DNA of 64,000 nt. Origin: AC-32 sp963754265 (GTDB lineage: Bacteria > Actinomycetota > Thermoleophilia > Gaiellales > Gaiellaceae). A program made the translations under genes and the position numbers. Under the pieces are notes generated by a model. The model ran no database searches and was not told where the DNA came from. It saw only the letters and a list, made by a program, of their open reading frames with translations. Positions 54,802 to 63,724 of the stretch are shown here, in pieces. The stretch covers positions 576,391-640,390 of the forward strand of contig CAVWFB010000016.1 in assembly GCA_963754265.1 (NCBI GenBank), given 5' to 3'. The first letter of the stretch is position 1. Every line of letters starts with the position of its first letter.

Positions 54802-57800
54802 TCAAGGACGAAGCACGGCCCGGCGTGGGCCTATGACAAAGCCTGCATCAATCAGCAGCGAAAGTGCCTCCGAGTCGGTCACGGGCTGCCCGTCGAAGCG
54901 CTCGACCGCGAGTCGCTTCGCCCCCCCACCCTTGACGTGCGCGACGAGCGCCGCCAGGGCCGCGCGCAGCCATTCCTCCTCCGGCTCGCGGAGCGGGACG
55001 AGCGAACGGCCGCCTCGCTCGACGTACAGCGCGGGCTCGCCTCCGAGCAGGATCACGTAGGCGCCCGCCACCCGTGCGGCTCGCGCCCCCGCCCGCTTGG
55101 GCCACGGCAACGCGGCCCCGTACGGCTGCGCAGGATCGGCCGCCGCCAACACCAGCGGCTCCGCCTCCTCGCCGTCCCTCGGCCTGAGCTCACGCAAGCG
55201 CTCCACGGCTCCGCCGAGCGCGAACTGCGCCCCGCCGAGGCCCTCGACGAAGTAGCCGCGGCGGCAGAGCCCGAGCGTCTCGAGCGCCCTCAGCTCCCCG
55301 TAAACGGCCCCGTACCCGCCGGGGACGCCCTCGGCGCGGGCCCCGTCGCGGGTAACGATCCCTTGGCGCTCGAGCATCAGCTCGGCGAGCGCGCGCCGGT
55401 CCGGCCGTCCGGTGAAGAGACGGCCGGTGAGCGACCAGCGGCCCTGGGTCGCCGTGATCTCGCCTGCACGCCTGCGGGAGAAACGCCTCGGCACGCGCGG
55501 TCGTTGGCCCTGCGCCTGGTAGCGACGTCCCGCCCGCAGCGGCGTCCACGCGTCGTTCGTCACCTCGCCTGCCCAGACGAGGTCCCAGAGCGCGGGCAGC
55601 GTTTCCTCAGCCTCCAGCCCGGTGTCCGCGAGGAGGTCGTACCAGAAGAGCGCGCTCCGGCCGAGCGCCGCGCGCAGGCGCTCGTGCACCTCCCGCTCCG
55701 GCCGGTCGGCCGCAGGCGGCGGCCCGAGCGAGGGCGCGTCCTCACGGAAGTAGAGCGCGATCCGGTCGAGCCCGGCGCCCACCCAGACCACCTCGCCCGA
55801 GGCACAGAGCGCGTCCAGCTGCTCCGGCCGGTAGCCGGGAACGCGGCGCGGAAGCACCTCGGCCTCCCAGAGGGCGACAGGAAGCGCCAGTCCCTGCAGC
55901 GGCACGAGCGCCTCGCGGAGGGTCGCGCGGCGGTCGATTCCGTGCCAGCTCGGCAGGAAGCGCCCGAACGCCGCCTGCTCGGCCGGCTCTACCTCGCGGC
56001 GGAGCGCGGCCAGCGAGGCGCGCCGGAGCCGCCTCAGCACCTCCGGGTCGCACCACTCACGCTCGCTACCACCCGGACGCAGCTCGCCCCGGACCAGCTC
56101 GTCGGCGCGCTCCAGCTCCCGCAGGATCGGCTCGACGTCGCGCCCGAAGCGCTCGTTGGCCTGGGCGGTGGTGAACGGGCCGCGGGAACGCGCGAAACGG
56201 CGGAGCAGCGAGTGCAGCGGCTCGTCGTCGGCCTCGAGGAACGTCTCGGGCAGCCCGCCCGGCGGCATCGCCCCGAGCCCGTCGCGGTAGCGGCCCGCGT
56301 CCTCGGCGGCGATCAGGCGCTGCTCGCCCGCCACGCGCACGCGCACCGCCCGCCGCTCGGCGAGGAGCGGCTCGGCCAGCTCCGGGTCGTGCTCGTCCTC
56401 GCGCAGGTCGCCGCGGCGGCGGAGCAGGTCGTGCAGCTCGTCCGGGGTACGAGGTTCGCCCCGGAGCCGGCTCTCGACCTCCGCGAGCGCTCCCGGGTCG
56501 ATCAGGTCGCGGAGCTCCTCCTGCCCGAGCAGCTCGCGCAGCAGGTCGCGGTCGAGCGAGAGCGCCTGGGCGCGGCGCTCCGCAGCCGGGGTGTCGTCCT
56601 CGTACATGTAGTTCGCGACGTAGTCGAAGAGCAACGAGGCCGCATACGGCGAGGCCGAGGCCGTCTCGACGTCGACGAGGTCGATCTGCCTCGTGCGCAG
56701 GCCCTGGAGGAGCCGCTTCAGCGACGGCAGGTCGAAGACGTCCTGCAGGCACTCGCGGTAGGTCTCGAGCACGACCGGGAAGGCGGGGTAGCGGCGCGCC
56801 ACCTGCAGGAGCGACTGCGCCTTCAGGCGCTGTTGCCACAGCGGGGTACGCTCGCCGGGCCGCCGCCGTGGAATCAGCAGCGACCGGGCCGCGTTCTCGC
56901 GGAACCGCGCGCCGAAGAGAGCCGTGTCCCCGAGCTCCCGGGTGACGAGCTCCTCGATCTGCTCCGGCTCCAGGAGCACGTCGTCGATCGGAGGCGGCGC
57001 ATCCGCGTCGGGCAGGTGGATTGCGATCCCGTCGTCCGACCAGATCGCCTGGGCCTCCAGTCCGAGCGACTCCCGCAGCCGCGCGCCGAGCGCAAGGGCC
57101 CACGGCGCATGCACGCGGCCCCCGAACGGCGTCAGGATGCACAGGCGCCAGTCCCCGATCTCGTCGCGGAAGCGCTCGACGACGACCGTGCGGTCCGAGG
57201 GAACGGCGCCCGTCGCCGCCTGCTGCTCGCCGAGGAACGTGAGCAGGTTCTGCGCGGCCCGCTCGTCGAGCGAATGCTCGTCCCGCAGCTTCACGAGCGC
57301 CTTGGCCTCCGGAAGCGCCACCAGCTCGCGCGAGGTGGCGCCGATCGCCTCGCCCAGCTCGTAGGGCCGCCCCACGCCCTCGCCCTTCCAGAACGGCACC
57401 GCGCCGGGCACGCCGGGCGCCGGCGAGACGAGGACGCGGTCCCGCGTGATCTCCTCGATCCGCCAGGTGGAGGCGCCGAGCAGGAACGTCTGGCCGGCGC
57501 GGGCCTCGTAGACCATCTCCTCGTCGAGCTCGCCGACGCGGCCGCCCCCGTCCACGAGGTGGACGCCGAAGAGCCCGCGATCGGGAATCGTGCCTGCGTT
57601 GGTGACCGCGAGCCGCCGCGCCCCCTGGCGCCCTCGAACCAGGCCGCCGGTTCGGTCCCAGACCACCCGCGCGCGCAGCTCCGCGAACTCGTCGGAGGGG
57701 TACCGCCCGTCCAGCATGTCGAGCACGTTCTCGAGCTGAACCCGTGACAGGTCGGCGAACGGGTAGGCGCCGCGCACCAGGGCGTGCAGCTCCTCCACCG

Positions 57801-59019
57801 AGATCTCCTCGTCGGCGCAGATCGCGACGATCTGCTGCGCCAGCACGTCCAAGGGGTTCCGCGGGATCTTCGTCTCCTCGATCGCGCCGTCGAGCATGCG
57901 CCGGACGACCACTGCCGACTCGAGCAGATCGGCCCGGAACTTGGGGAAGATCCGCCCGACCGAGACCGCACCGAGCTCGTGGCCCGCCCGGCCGATCCGC
58001 TGCAGGCCGCGCGCCACCGACTTCGGCGACTCCACCTGGATGACGAGGTCGACCGCGCCCATGTCGATCCCGAGCTCGAGCGAGGAGGTTGCGACGAGGC
58101 AAGGGATCCTGCCGAGCTTGAGCAGCTCCTCGACCTCCGTCCTCTGCTCGCGCGCGAGGGATCCGTGGTGGGCGCGTGCGATCTCTTCCTCGGCTAGCTC
58201 GTTGAGGCGCAGGGCCAGCCGCTCGGCGAGCCGGCGGTTGTTGACGAAGACGATCGTCGAGCGGTGTGCCCGGACAAGCTCGAGGATCTCCGGGTAGATC
58301 GAGGGCCAGATCGACTGCTGCTCCTCGGGCTCGCGCATGTCGTCGAGCGGCACGACCACCTTCAGGTCGAGCTCCTTGGCGCGGCCCGCGTCGACCAGCT
58401 CGATCTCGCGCCCGCCGGAGACGAAGCGGCCGATCTCCTCGAGCGGGCGCTGGGTCGCGGAGAGCGCGATGCGCTGCACGGGCCTGCCGACCAGCCGGTC
58501 GAGCCGCTCCAGCGAGAGCGCGAGGTGGGCGCCGCGCTTGGTGCCCGCGACGGCATGCACCTCGTCCACGATCACCGTCTCGATCGACCGCAGAGTCTCT
58601 CGTGCCTGTGACGTGAGCAGGAGGAAGAGGGACTCCGGGGTCGTGATCAGGATGTCGGGCGGCTTCCGGACCATCGCCGCGCGCTCCTTCTGCGGGGTGT
58701 CGCCGGTGCGGACGCCCACCCGCAGCTCGGAGCCGAGGCCCGCGAGCGGGCCGCGCAGGTTGCGCTCGATGTCGTAGTTGAGCGCCTTCAGCGGCGAGAC
58801 GTAGAGGAGGCGCAGGCCTTGCCCGGGGTCCGGGTTGAGCCGGTCGATGCCGTAGAGGAACGCGGCCAGCGTCTTGCCCGAGCCCGTCGGAGCCTGGATC
58901 AGCGTGTTGCCGCCGCGCGCGATCGCGGGCCAGCCGCGCTCCTGCGCAGGGGTCGGTCCGGCGAACGCCTGCTCGAACCACGCGCGGGTCTCGGGGCTGA
59001 AAACGCCGAGCGGATCCAC
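54802..59019 (-). CDS. lhr: Lhr-type large DNA repair helicase
   Basis: A 1405-aa superfamily 2 helicase from the GTG at 59019. Motif I IQAPTGSGKTLAAFLYG, DEVH box TVIVDEVHAVAGTKRG, motif III ALSATQRPLEE, motif VI RGLQRIGRAGHELGAVSVGR, then the winged-helix and Lhr-core domains and the C-terminal Lhr-CTD with its winged-helix array. Full-length Lhr (about 1500 aa) is typical of actinobacteria such as mycobacteria; it translocates 3'-5' on ssDNA and unwinds RNA:DNA hybrids. The C-terminus is unusually close to the terminator region of the secreted-protein gene. Confidence 0.93.
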   Translation of the reverse strand: MDPLGVFSPETRAWFEQAFAGPTPAQERGWPAIARGGNTLIQAPTGSGKTLAAFLYGIDRLNPDPGQGLRLLYVSPLKALNYDIERNLRGPLAGLGSELRVGVRTGDTPQKERAAMVRKPPDILITTPESLFLLLTSQARETLRSIETVIVDEVHAVAGTKRGAHLALSLERLDRLVGRPVQRIALSATQRPLEEIGRFVSGGREIELVDAGRAKELDLKVVVPLDDMREPEEQQSIWPSIYPEILELVRAHRSTIVFVNNRRLAERLALRLNELAEEEIARAHHGSLAREQRTEVEELLKLGRIPCLVATSSLELGIDMGAVDLVIQVESPKSVARGLQRIGRAGHELGAVSVGRIFPKFRADLLESAVVVRRMLDGAIEETKIPRNPLDVLAQQIVAICADEEISVEELHALVRGAYPFADLSRVQLENVLDMLDGRYPSDEFAELRARVVWDRTGGLVRGRQGARRLAVTNAGTIPDRGLFGVHLVDGGGRVGELDEEMVYEARAGQTFLLGASTWRIEEITRDRVLVSPAPGVPGAVPFWKGEGVGRPYELGEAIGATSRELVALPEAKALVKLRDEHSLDERAAQNLLTFLGEQQAATGAVPSDRTVVVERFRDEIGDWRLCILTPFGGRVHAPWALALGARLRESLGLEAQAIWSDDGIAIHLPDADAPPPIDDVLLEPEQIEELVTRELGDTALFGARFRENAARSLLIPRRRPGERTPLWQQRLKAQSLLQVARRYPAFPVVLETYRECLQDVFDLPSLKRLLQGLRTRQIDLVDVETASASPYAASLLFDYVANYMYEDDTPAAERRAQALSLDRDLLRELLGQEELRDLIDPGALAEVESRLRGEPRTPDELHDLLRRRGDLREDEHDPELAEPLLAERRAVRVRVAGEQRLIAAEDAGRYRDGLGAMPPGGLPETFLEADDEPLHSLLRRFARSRGPFTTAQANERFGRDVEPILRELERADELVRGELRPGGSEREWCDPEVLRRLRRASLAALRREVEPAEQAAFGRFLPSWHGIDRRATLREALVPLQGLALPVALWEAEVLPRRVPGYRPEQLDALCASGEVVWVGAGLDRIALYFREDAPSLGPPPAADRPEREVHERLRAALGRSALFWYDLLADTGLEAEETLPALWDLVWAGEVTNDAWTPLRAGRRYQAQGQRPRVPRRFSRRRAGEITATQGRWSLTGRLFTGRPDRRALAELMLERQGIVTRDGARAEGVPGGYGAVYGELRALETLGLCRRGYFVEGLGGAQFALGGAVERLRELRPRDGEEAEPLVLAAADPAQPYGAALPWPKRAGARAARVAGAYVILLGGEPALYVERGGRSLVPLREPEEEWLRAALAALVAHVKGGGAKRLAVERFDGQPVTDSEALSLLIDAGFVIGPRRAVLRP

Positions 59020-59041
59020 CTGGCCAGCGTACCCTGCGCCG

Positions 59042-59578
59042 GTGGCCCGACGAATCAACGTCAAAGGCACTTCGGGGTCGGGGAAGACGACCTTCGCAAG
59101 GGCGCTCGCGGAGCGGCTCGAGCTCCCGTTCGTCGAGCTCGACGCGCTCCACCACGGGCCCAACTGGAGCGAGCCGACCGACGAGGAGTTCCGGGCGCGG
59201 GTGCGCGCGGCGATGACCGCGGCGCCCGAGGGCTGGGTGATCGACGGCAACTACGAGGGGAAGCTCGGCCAGACCGTGCTCGCCGAGGCTGAGCTCCTGG
59301 TCTGGCTCGACCTTCCGCTCTGGCTGAAGCTGCGGCGGCTCTGGTTGCGAACGACAAGCCGTATTCGCGACGACGTCGAGCTCTGGAGCGGCAACCGCGA
59401 GAGCTGGCGAAACGCGTTCCTCGGCTGGAACGCGCTCTTCTGGTGGATGGTGCGGGCGCACTTCCGGCAGCGCCGGCGCTGGCCTCGGCTCTACGCAGGC
59501 GATCCGCGCTTCGTCCGGCTGCACTCGACCGAGGCGGCCGAGGAATGGCTCGCGAGCCTCCCGCCGGCCGGGCGCTAA
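59042..59578 (+). CDS. P-loop kinase of the adenylate-kinase/FlaR-like group
   Basis: A 178-aa protein from the GTG at 59042. Walker A VKGTSGSGKTTFARALAERL at the N-terminus, LPFVELDALHHGPNWSEPTD, WVIDGNYEGKLGQTVL and an Arg-rich lid (RRLWLRTTSRIRDDVEL). These are shikimate/adenylate-kinase-like NTPases whose substrates are mostly unknown. It is divergent from lhr with only 22 bases between the start codons. Confidence 0.8.
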   Translation: MARRINVKGTSGSGKTTFARALAERLELPFVELDALHHGPNWSEPTDEEFRARVRAAMTAAPEGWVIDGNYEGKLGQTVLAEAELLVWLDLPLWLKLRRLWLRTTSRIRDDVELWSGNRESWRNAFLGWNALFWWMVRAHFRQRRRWPRLYAGDPRFVRLHSTEAAEEWLASLPPAGR

Positions 59579-59610
59579 CCGACAGGCTTCGGGGAGCGAG
59601 ATACTGGGGC

Positions 59611-62446
59611 ATGGCCGAAGCACCCACGGGCACCGTGACGCTGCTGTTCAGCGACATCGAGGGCTCGACGCGGCTGCTCCAGCAGACCGGCGACGCCTAC
59701 GCCGACCTGCTCTCCGAGCACCGGCGCCTGCTCGGCGAGGCGTTCGAGCGTCACAACGGCTTCCACGTCGACAGCGAGGGCGACGCCTTCTTCGTCACGT
59801 TCGCCTCCGCCGGCGACGCGGCCGCCGCCGCGGTCGACGGCCAGCGGGCCCTGGCGCGCCACCCGTGGCCCGGCGACACGGAGATTCGCGTGCGAATGGG
59901 GCTGCATTCGGGCGAGCCTCGGCTGATCGAGCGGCGGTACGTCGGGCTCGACGTCCATCAGGCCGCGCGCGTGATGGCCGCGGGCCACGGCGGCCAGGTG
60001 CTCGTGTCGGAGTCGACGCGCATGCTGCTCGACGAGCGCTTCCAGGTGCGCGACCTCGGCGACCACCGGCTGAAGGACCTCTCGGGGCCACAGCGGCTCT
60101 ACCAGCTGCTGGTCGAGGACCTGCCGATCGACTTTCCGCCGCTGAAGACGCTCGAGAACCGGCCCACCAACCTGCCCGTCCAGCCGAACGCCTTCATCGG
60201 GCGCGTGGACGACCTCGAGGAGCTCGAGGCGCTGCTGTCGCGCGACGACGTGCGGCTTCTCACGCTCACGGGCACCGGGGGTGCGGGCAAGACGCGACTC
60301 GCCCTTCAGCTGGCGGCGGCCGTGTTCGAGCAATTCTCCAACGGCGTCTTCTTCGTCTCGCTGGCGCCGATCCGCGACTGGGAGCTGGTCGTCCCGACCG
60401 TGGCGCAGACGCTCGGCCTGCGGGAGCAGTCGGGCGAGCCCGTCGTGGAGACGCTGACCGAGTACCTCCGCGACAAGCAGATGCTCCTCGTCCTCGACAA
60501 CTTCGAGCAGGTCGTCGCGGCGGCGCCGGTGCTCGCAGGGCTGCTCGGCTCGGCTCCGAGGTTGAACGTGCTCGCGACGAGCAGGACGCCGCTTCGTCTG
60601 TCCGGCGAGCGCACCTACGCGGTCAGGCCGCTGGCGCTCGGAGAGTCCGTGCAGCTCTTCGGCGAGCGGGCCCACGCGGCGGTGGCCGAGTTCGCCGTCA
60701 CCGAGGAGAACGAGGAGGCCGTCGCCGAGATCTGCGTACGGCTCGACGGACTGCCACTGGCCATCGAGTTGGCCGCGCCACGCGTTCGCGCACTCCCCCC
60801 GCCCGCGCTTCGGCGGCGGCTCGACGAGCGCCTCAAGCTCCTGACCGGCGGGGCCCAAGACCTGGACGAGCGCCAGCGCACCCTGCGAGGCACGATCGAG
60901 TGGAGCTACGAGCTGCTCCTGAGCGAGGAGAAGACGCTGTTCGCGCGGCTCGGCGTCATCGTCGGCGGCTGCCGCCCCGAGGCCGCAGAGGCACTCTGCG
61001 ACCCGGACGGCGAGCTCGGGATCGACGTTCTCGACGGCCTCGAATCACTCGTCGAGAAGAGCCTCCTGCGCCAGAAGGCGGACGTGGACGGCGAGCCTCG
61101 CTTCTGGATGCTCGAGACGATTCGCGAGTACGCCTGCGAGCAGCTGCAGGCCTCGGGCGAGCTCGAGGCCGGCCGTCGGTCCCATGCCTACTACTTCGCC
61201 GAGGTCGCGGAGGAGCTCGACCTCGAGTCGCGCACGGGTGACCACGCCGGCGTCCTCGCCCGCATCGACAACGACTACGCCAACCTTCGTGCGGCGATCG
61301 ACTGGGCGCGGGAGAAGGATGACGGCGAGCTGCTGCTCCGCCTCGCGACCTCGCTCTGGGGTTTCTGGGCCACGCGCGGGGTCGTCGCCGAGGGCAGCAA
61401 GACGGTCGAGGACGCGCTCGAGCTCAGCGGGCAGCGACCGGCGCGGGCGCTGCTCGGCGCGGTCTCGCTGCATCTTCTCGGCGGGAGCACCGAGGTCTTG
61501 GCCGAGGTGCAGGAGGCACTGGACGCCAGCGAGCGACTCGGAGACGACTTCAGCCTCGCCCAGGCGTGGAACCTGCTCGGACAGGTGCAGGGAAGCGTCA
61601 TGGGCGCGCTCGGGCAGGGCGAGGACGCGTGGCGGCAGGCGCTCTCCTACGCGGAACGCGGCAACTTCGCGGCCGAGCGCGCCGAGAGCATCGGCTGGCT
61701 GATGATCAGCGCGATCTTCGGGCCTCTACCCGTCGACGAGGGAATCGAGCGCTGCAAGGAGTTCCTCGCCATGGCAGGCGACGATCCGACCATCCGCGCG
61801 TTCTGCTGCGTCGAGCGCGCCGTACTGGAGGCGATGAGCGGCGAGTTCGAGCTCGCGCGGGAGCTACTGGCCGAAGGGACACAGGCGATCACCGACCTCG
61901 GGCTGACCGTCTGGGCCGCCAACAACGCGCAGGAGACGTTCTTCGTCGAGACGCTCGCCGGCGACACCGAAGTCGGCCGCGGACACGCTCCGCGCCAGCT
62001 ACGCGACCCTGGAGGAATTGGGCGAGCGCGGATTCCTCTCGTCGATCGCAGGCTTCCTCGCGCACACGCTCTGCGCGCTCGGAGAGTTCGAGGAGGCCGA
62101 CCGCTTCAGCCGCGCCGGCGAGACGGCGGCGACGCCCGACGACGTGCTCTCGCAAGTGCTCTGGCGCACGGCACGGGCAAAGATCCGGGCCGAGCGCGGG
62201 GACGCCGAGGGTGCCGAGGTGCTGGCGCGGGAGGCGGTTGGCCTGGCGGAGGCAACCGACCTCCTGAACACCCAGGGCGACGCGCTCCTCGACCTGGCCT
62301 CGGTGCTCGCTCACGGCCCTCGACGCGAGGATGCGTTGGCTGCCGCCGAGGAGGCTGCCCGCCGCTTCGAGCAGAAGGGCAACCGTGCGTCGCTCGCACG
62401 GGCTCGAGCGCTGGCACGCGAGCTCGCCCCTGCCCGTCCGGCTTGA
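59611..62446 (+). CDS. Cyclase - NB-ARC ATPase - TPR regulator, with a frameshift near the end
   Basis: From the ATG at 59611. Residues 1-170 form a class III cyclase domain with both metal aspartates (LLFSDIEGSTRLLQ, HVDSEGDAFFVTF). Then comes an AfsR/LuxR-type ATPase (FIGRVDDLEELEALL; Walker A TGTGGAGKTRLALQL; LLVLDNFEQV; TSRTPLRLSGER), and TPR-like helical repeats. Near 61970 one extra base shifts the frame; the mended frame reads AADTLRASYATLEELGERGF and ends at 62446. About 944 aa if mended. A cytoplasmic signal-integrating regulator, placed just before the RiPP genes. Confidence 0.82.
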
Positions 62447-62494
62447 CAGTGCGATCCGAGGCTTGAATAGTCGCCGCATCGACGAAAGGGTGCG

Positions 62495-62704
62495 ATGACA
62501 GAAGATCCCGGGAGCCTGCCGCACGAAATCCCAGACCACGTGGCGCAGTACCTCGCCAGGCGTGCGCTCGCCGACCTGCCTGCGTCCGTCTACGAGACGC
62601 TCCTGTCGCTCACGCCTGAGGAGCTCGCGGTGCTCGAGAAGGTCGGGGCCAGCCTGCAAGAAGCAAGTTGCGAGCCGCACCAGGTCGCGGCCATGATCCA
62701 TTGA
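62495..62704 (+). CDS. Small protein at the head of the borosin-like operon
   Basis: A 69-aa protein from the ATG at 62495 (AAAGGG before it). Helical, acidic, ending CEPHQVAAMIH. The part SLTPEELAVLEKVGASLQEA resembles leader-type helices of RiPP precursors, but the family is not certain. Its TGA overlaps the TTG start of the diiron-enzyme gene (TTGA). Either a second precursor peptide or a small accessory protein. Confidence 0.6.
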   Translation: MTEDPGSLPHEIPDHVAQYLARRALADLPASVYETLLSLTPEELAVLEKVGASLQEASCEPHQVAAMIH

Positions 62705-63600
62705 CCCAGGCGCCGGTTGCCGCGGAGCCGCGGGCCAGCGTCAGGCTGAGGCGGAAGATCGCGCTCGTCGTCCAGCCCTACACCGCTGCGTGCACCGCCC
62801 TCGTGAACCACCCGCGGCTGCGGGAGTTGTGGCCCGAGTTCCTGATTCTCCAGCACGAGATCATCCGCGCGACCGTGCCCCTGACCGAGGCGGCGGCCGA
62901 GCAGGCGCGCGCGTTGCCGGAGGACGACCCCCTGGCAGGGCCGCTCGCGTCCTACCTGGACGAGCACGTGGACGAGGAGCTCCATCACGACGAGGTGCTG
63001 CTCGACGACCTGGAGCTGCTCGGAGTCGACCGGGCATCCGTGCTCGGGCGCATGCCCCCGCCGACGGTCGCCGCCCTCGTGGGGAGCCAGTACTACTGGC
63101 TCCGGCACTACCACCCGCTGACGTTTCTCGGCTACGTCGCGGTCATGGAGGGCTACCCGCCGACGCCGGAGCTGATCGAGACGCTGGTCGAGCGCACCGG
63201 CTACCCGCGTACGGCGTTCCAGACGTTCGCGGAGCATGCGGAGCTCGATCCCGGTCATCGCGACCACCTCGACCGGTTCGTGGACTCGTTGACGCTGACG
63301 CCCGCGCAGGAAGCCGTGCTGGCGATCTCGGCCATGACGACCGCCGAGTTCGCCACACGGGCGCTCGAGGAGCGGCTCGAGCGCTCGAAGAGCTCCTCTG
63401 ACCTTGCGCGCGAGCGGTCCGAGGAGGATCATCGACGCCACATACGACCAAGGGAGCGATCATGGAAAGCGAAGGAGGCAGGACACTCGGTGCCTACCTG
63501 GTGCGGCTCGCTCAAGACCCTGCGCTTGCTAAGGCGTTCCGCGACAACCCCGAGCGCGCAATGGCGGAAGCAGGCCTCTCGGAAGCCGAGCGCGACCTGA
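62701..63600 (+). CDS. Haem-oxygenase-like iron-containing redox enzyme
   Basis: A 299-aa frame from the TTG at 62701. The all-helical haem-oxygenase-like fold (PqqC/TenA/diiron oxidase group) is shown by FLILQHEIIRATVPL, HVDEELHHDEVLLDDLELLG, GSQYYWLRHYHPLTFLGYVA and FAEHAELDPGHRDHLDRFVD, with repeated Glu/His that can bind two irons. Such enzymes oxidise or cleave amino acids and peptides in natural-product pathways. After about residue 235 the sequence turns low in similarity and runs 139 bases into the precursor gene in another frame; a frameshift near 63395 would end it at 63401. Confidence 0.75.
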   Translation: MTQAPVAAEPRASVRLRRKIALVVQPYTAACTALVNHPRLRELWPEFLILQHEIIRATVPLTEAAAEQARALPEDDPLAGPLASYLDEHVDEELHHDEVLLDDLELLGVDRASVLGRMPPPTVAALVGSQYYWLRHYHPLTFLGYVAVMEGYPPTPELIETLVERTGYPRTAFQTFAEHAELDPGHRDHLDRFVDSLTLTPAQEAVLAISAMTTAEFATRALEERLERSKSSSDLARERSEEDHRRHIRPRERSWKAKEAGHSVPTWCGSLKTLRLLRRSATTPSAQWRKQASRKPSAT

Positions 63601-63716
63601 TCCTGAGCGGGAGCGCCCAGGCTTTGCGGAACGCGGTCGTTGAGGAGTTGGGCGAGGCCAAGATTCAAATGATGGTGTGGCCCCACCCGATCGTCTGGCC
63701 GATCGTCTGGCCGTAA
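63462..63716 (+). CDS. Split-borosin-type RiPP precursor peptide
   Basis: An 84-aa protein from the ATG at 63462 with ribosome site AAGGGAGCG. Residues 8-58 (LGAYLVRLAQDPALAKAFRD, AMAEAGLSEAERDLILSG) match the LigA-like helical leader found in borosin precursors and in the clasp region of the fungal enzyme OphMA. Residues 70-84 are the hydrophobic core MMVWPHPIVWPIVWP, quite unlike the rest, with three VWP units. It would be bound by the methyltransferase downstream, N-methylated on the backbone, and cut. Eight bases separate it from that gene. Confidence 0.78.
   Translation: MESEGGRTLGAYLVRLAQDPALAKAFRDNPERAMAEAGLSEAERDLILSGSAQALRNAVVEELGEAKIQMMVWPHPIVWPIVWP
63687..63710 (+). repeat. Tandem 12-bp repeat coding the core peptide
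   Basis: CCGATCGTCTGG occurs twice in a row, at 63687-63698 and 63699-63710, coding Pro-Ile-Val-Trp twice. The unit VWP before it (GTGTGGCCC at 63675) is a diverged third copy. The core thus seems to grow by DNA repeat duplication. Confidence 0.8.
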
Positions 63717-63724
63717 GCAACGCG

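Noticed and set aside
59575..60858. A 427-codon open frame antisense to the cyclase-ATPase regulator
   Set aside because: Composition is that of a high-GC antisense shadow, and the sense frame carries all expected motifs.
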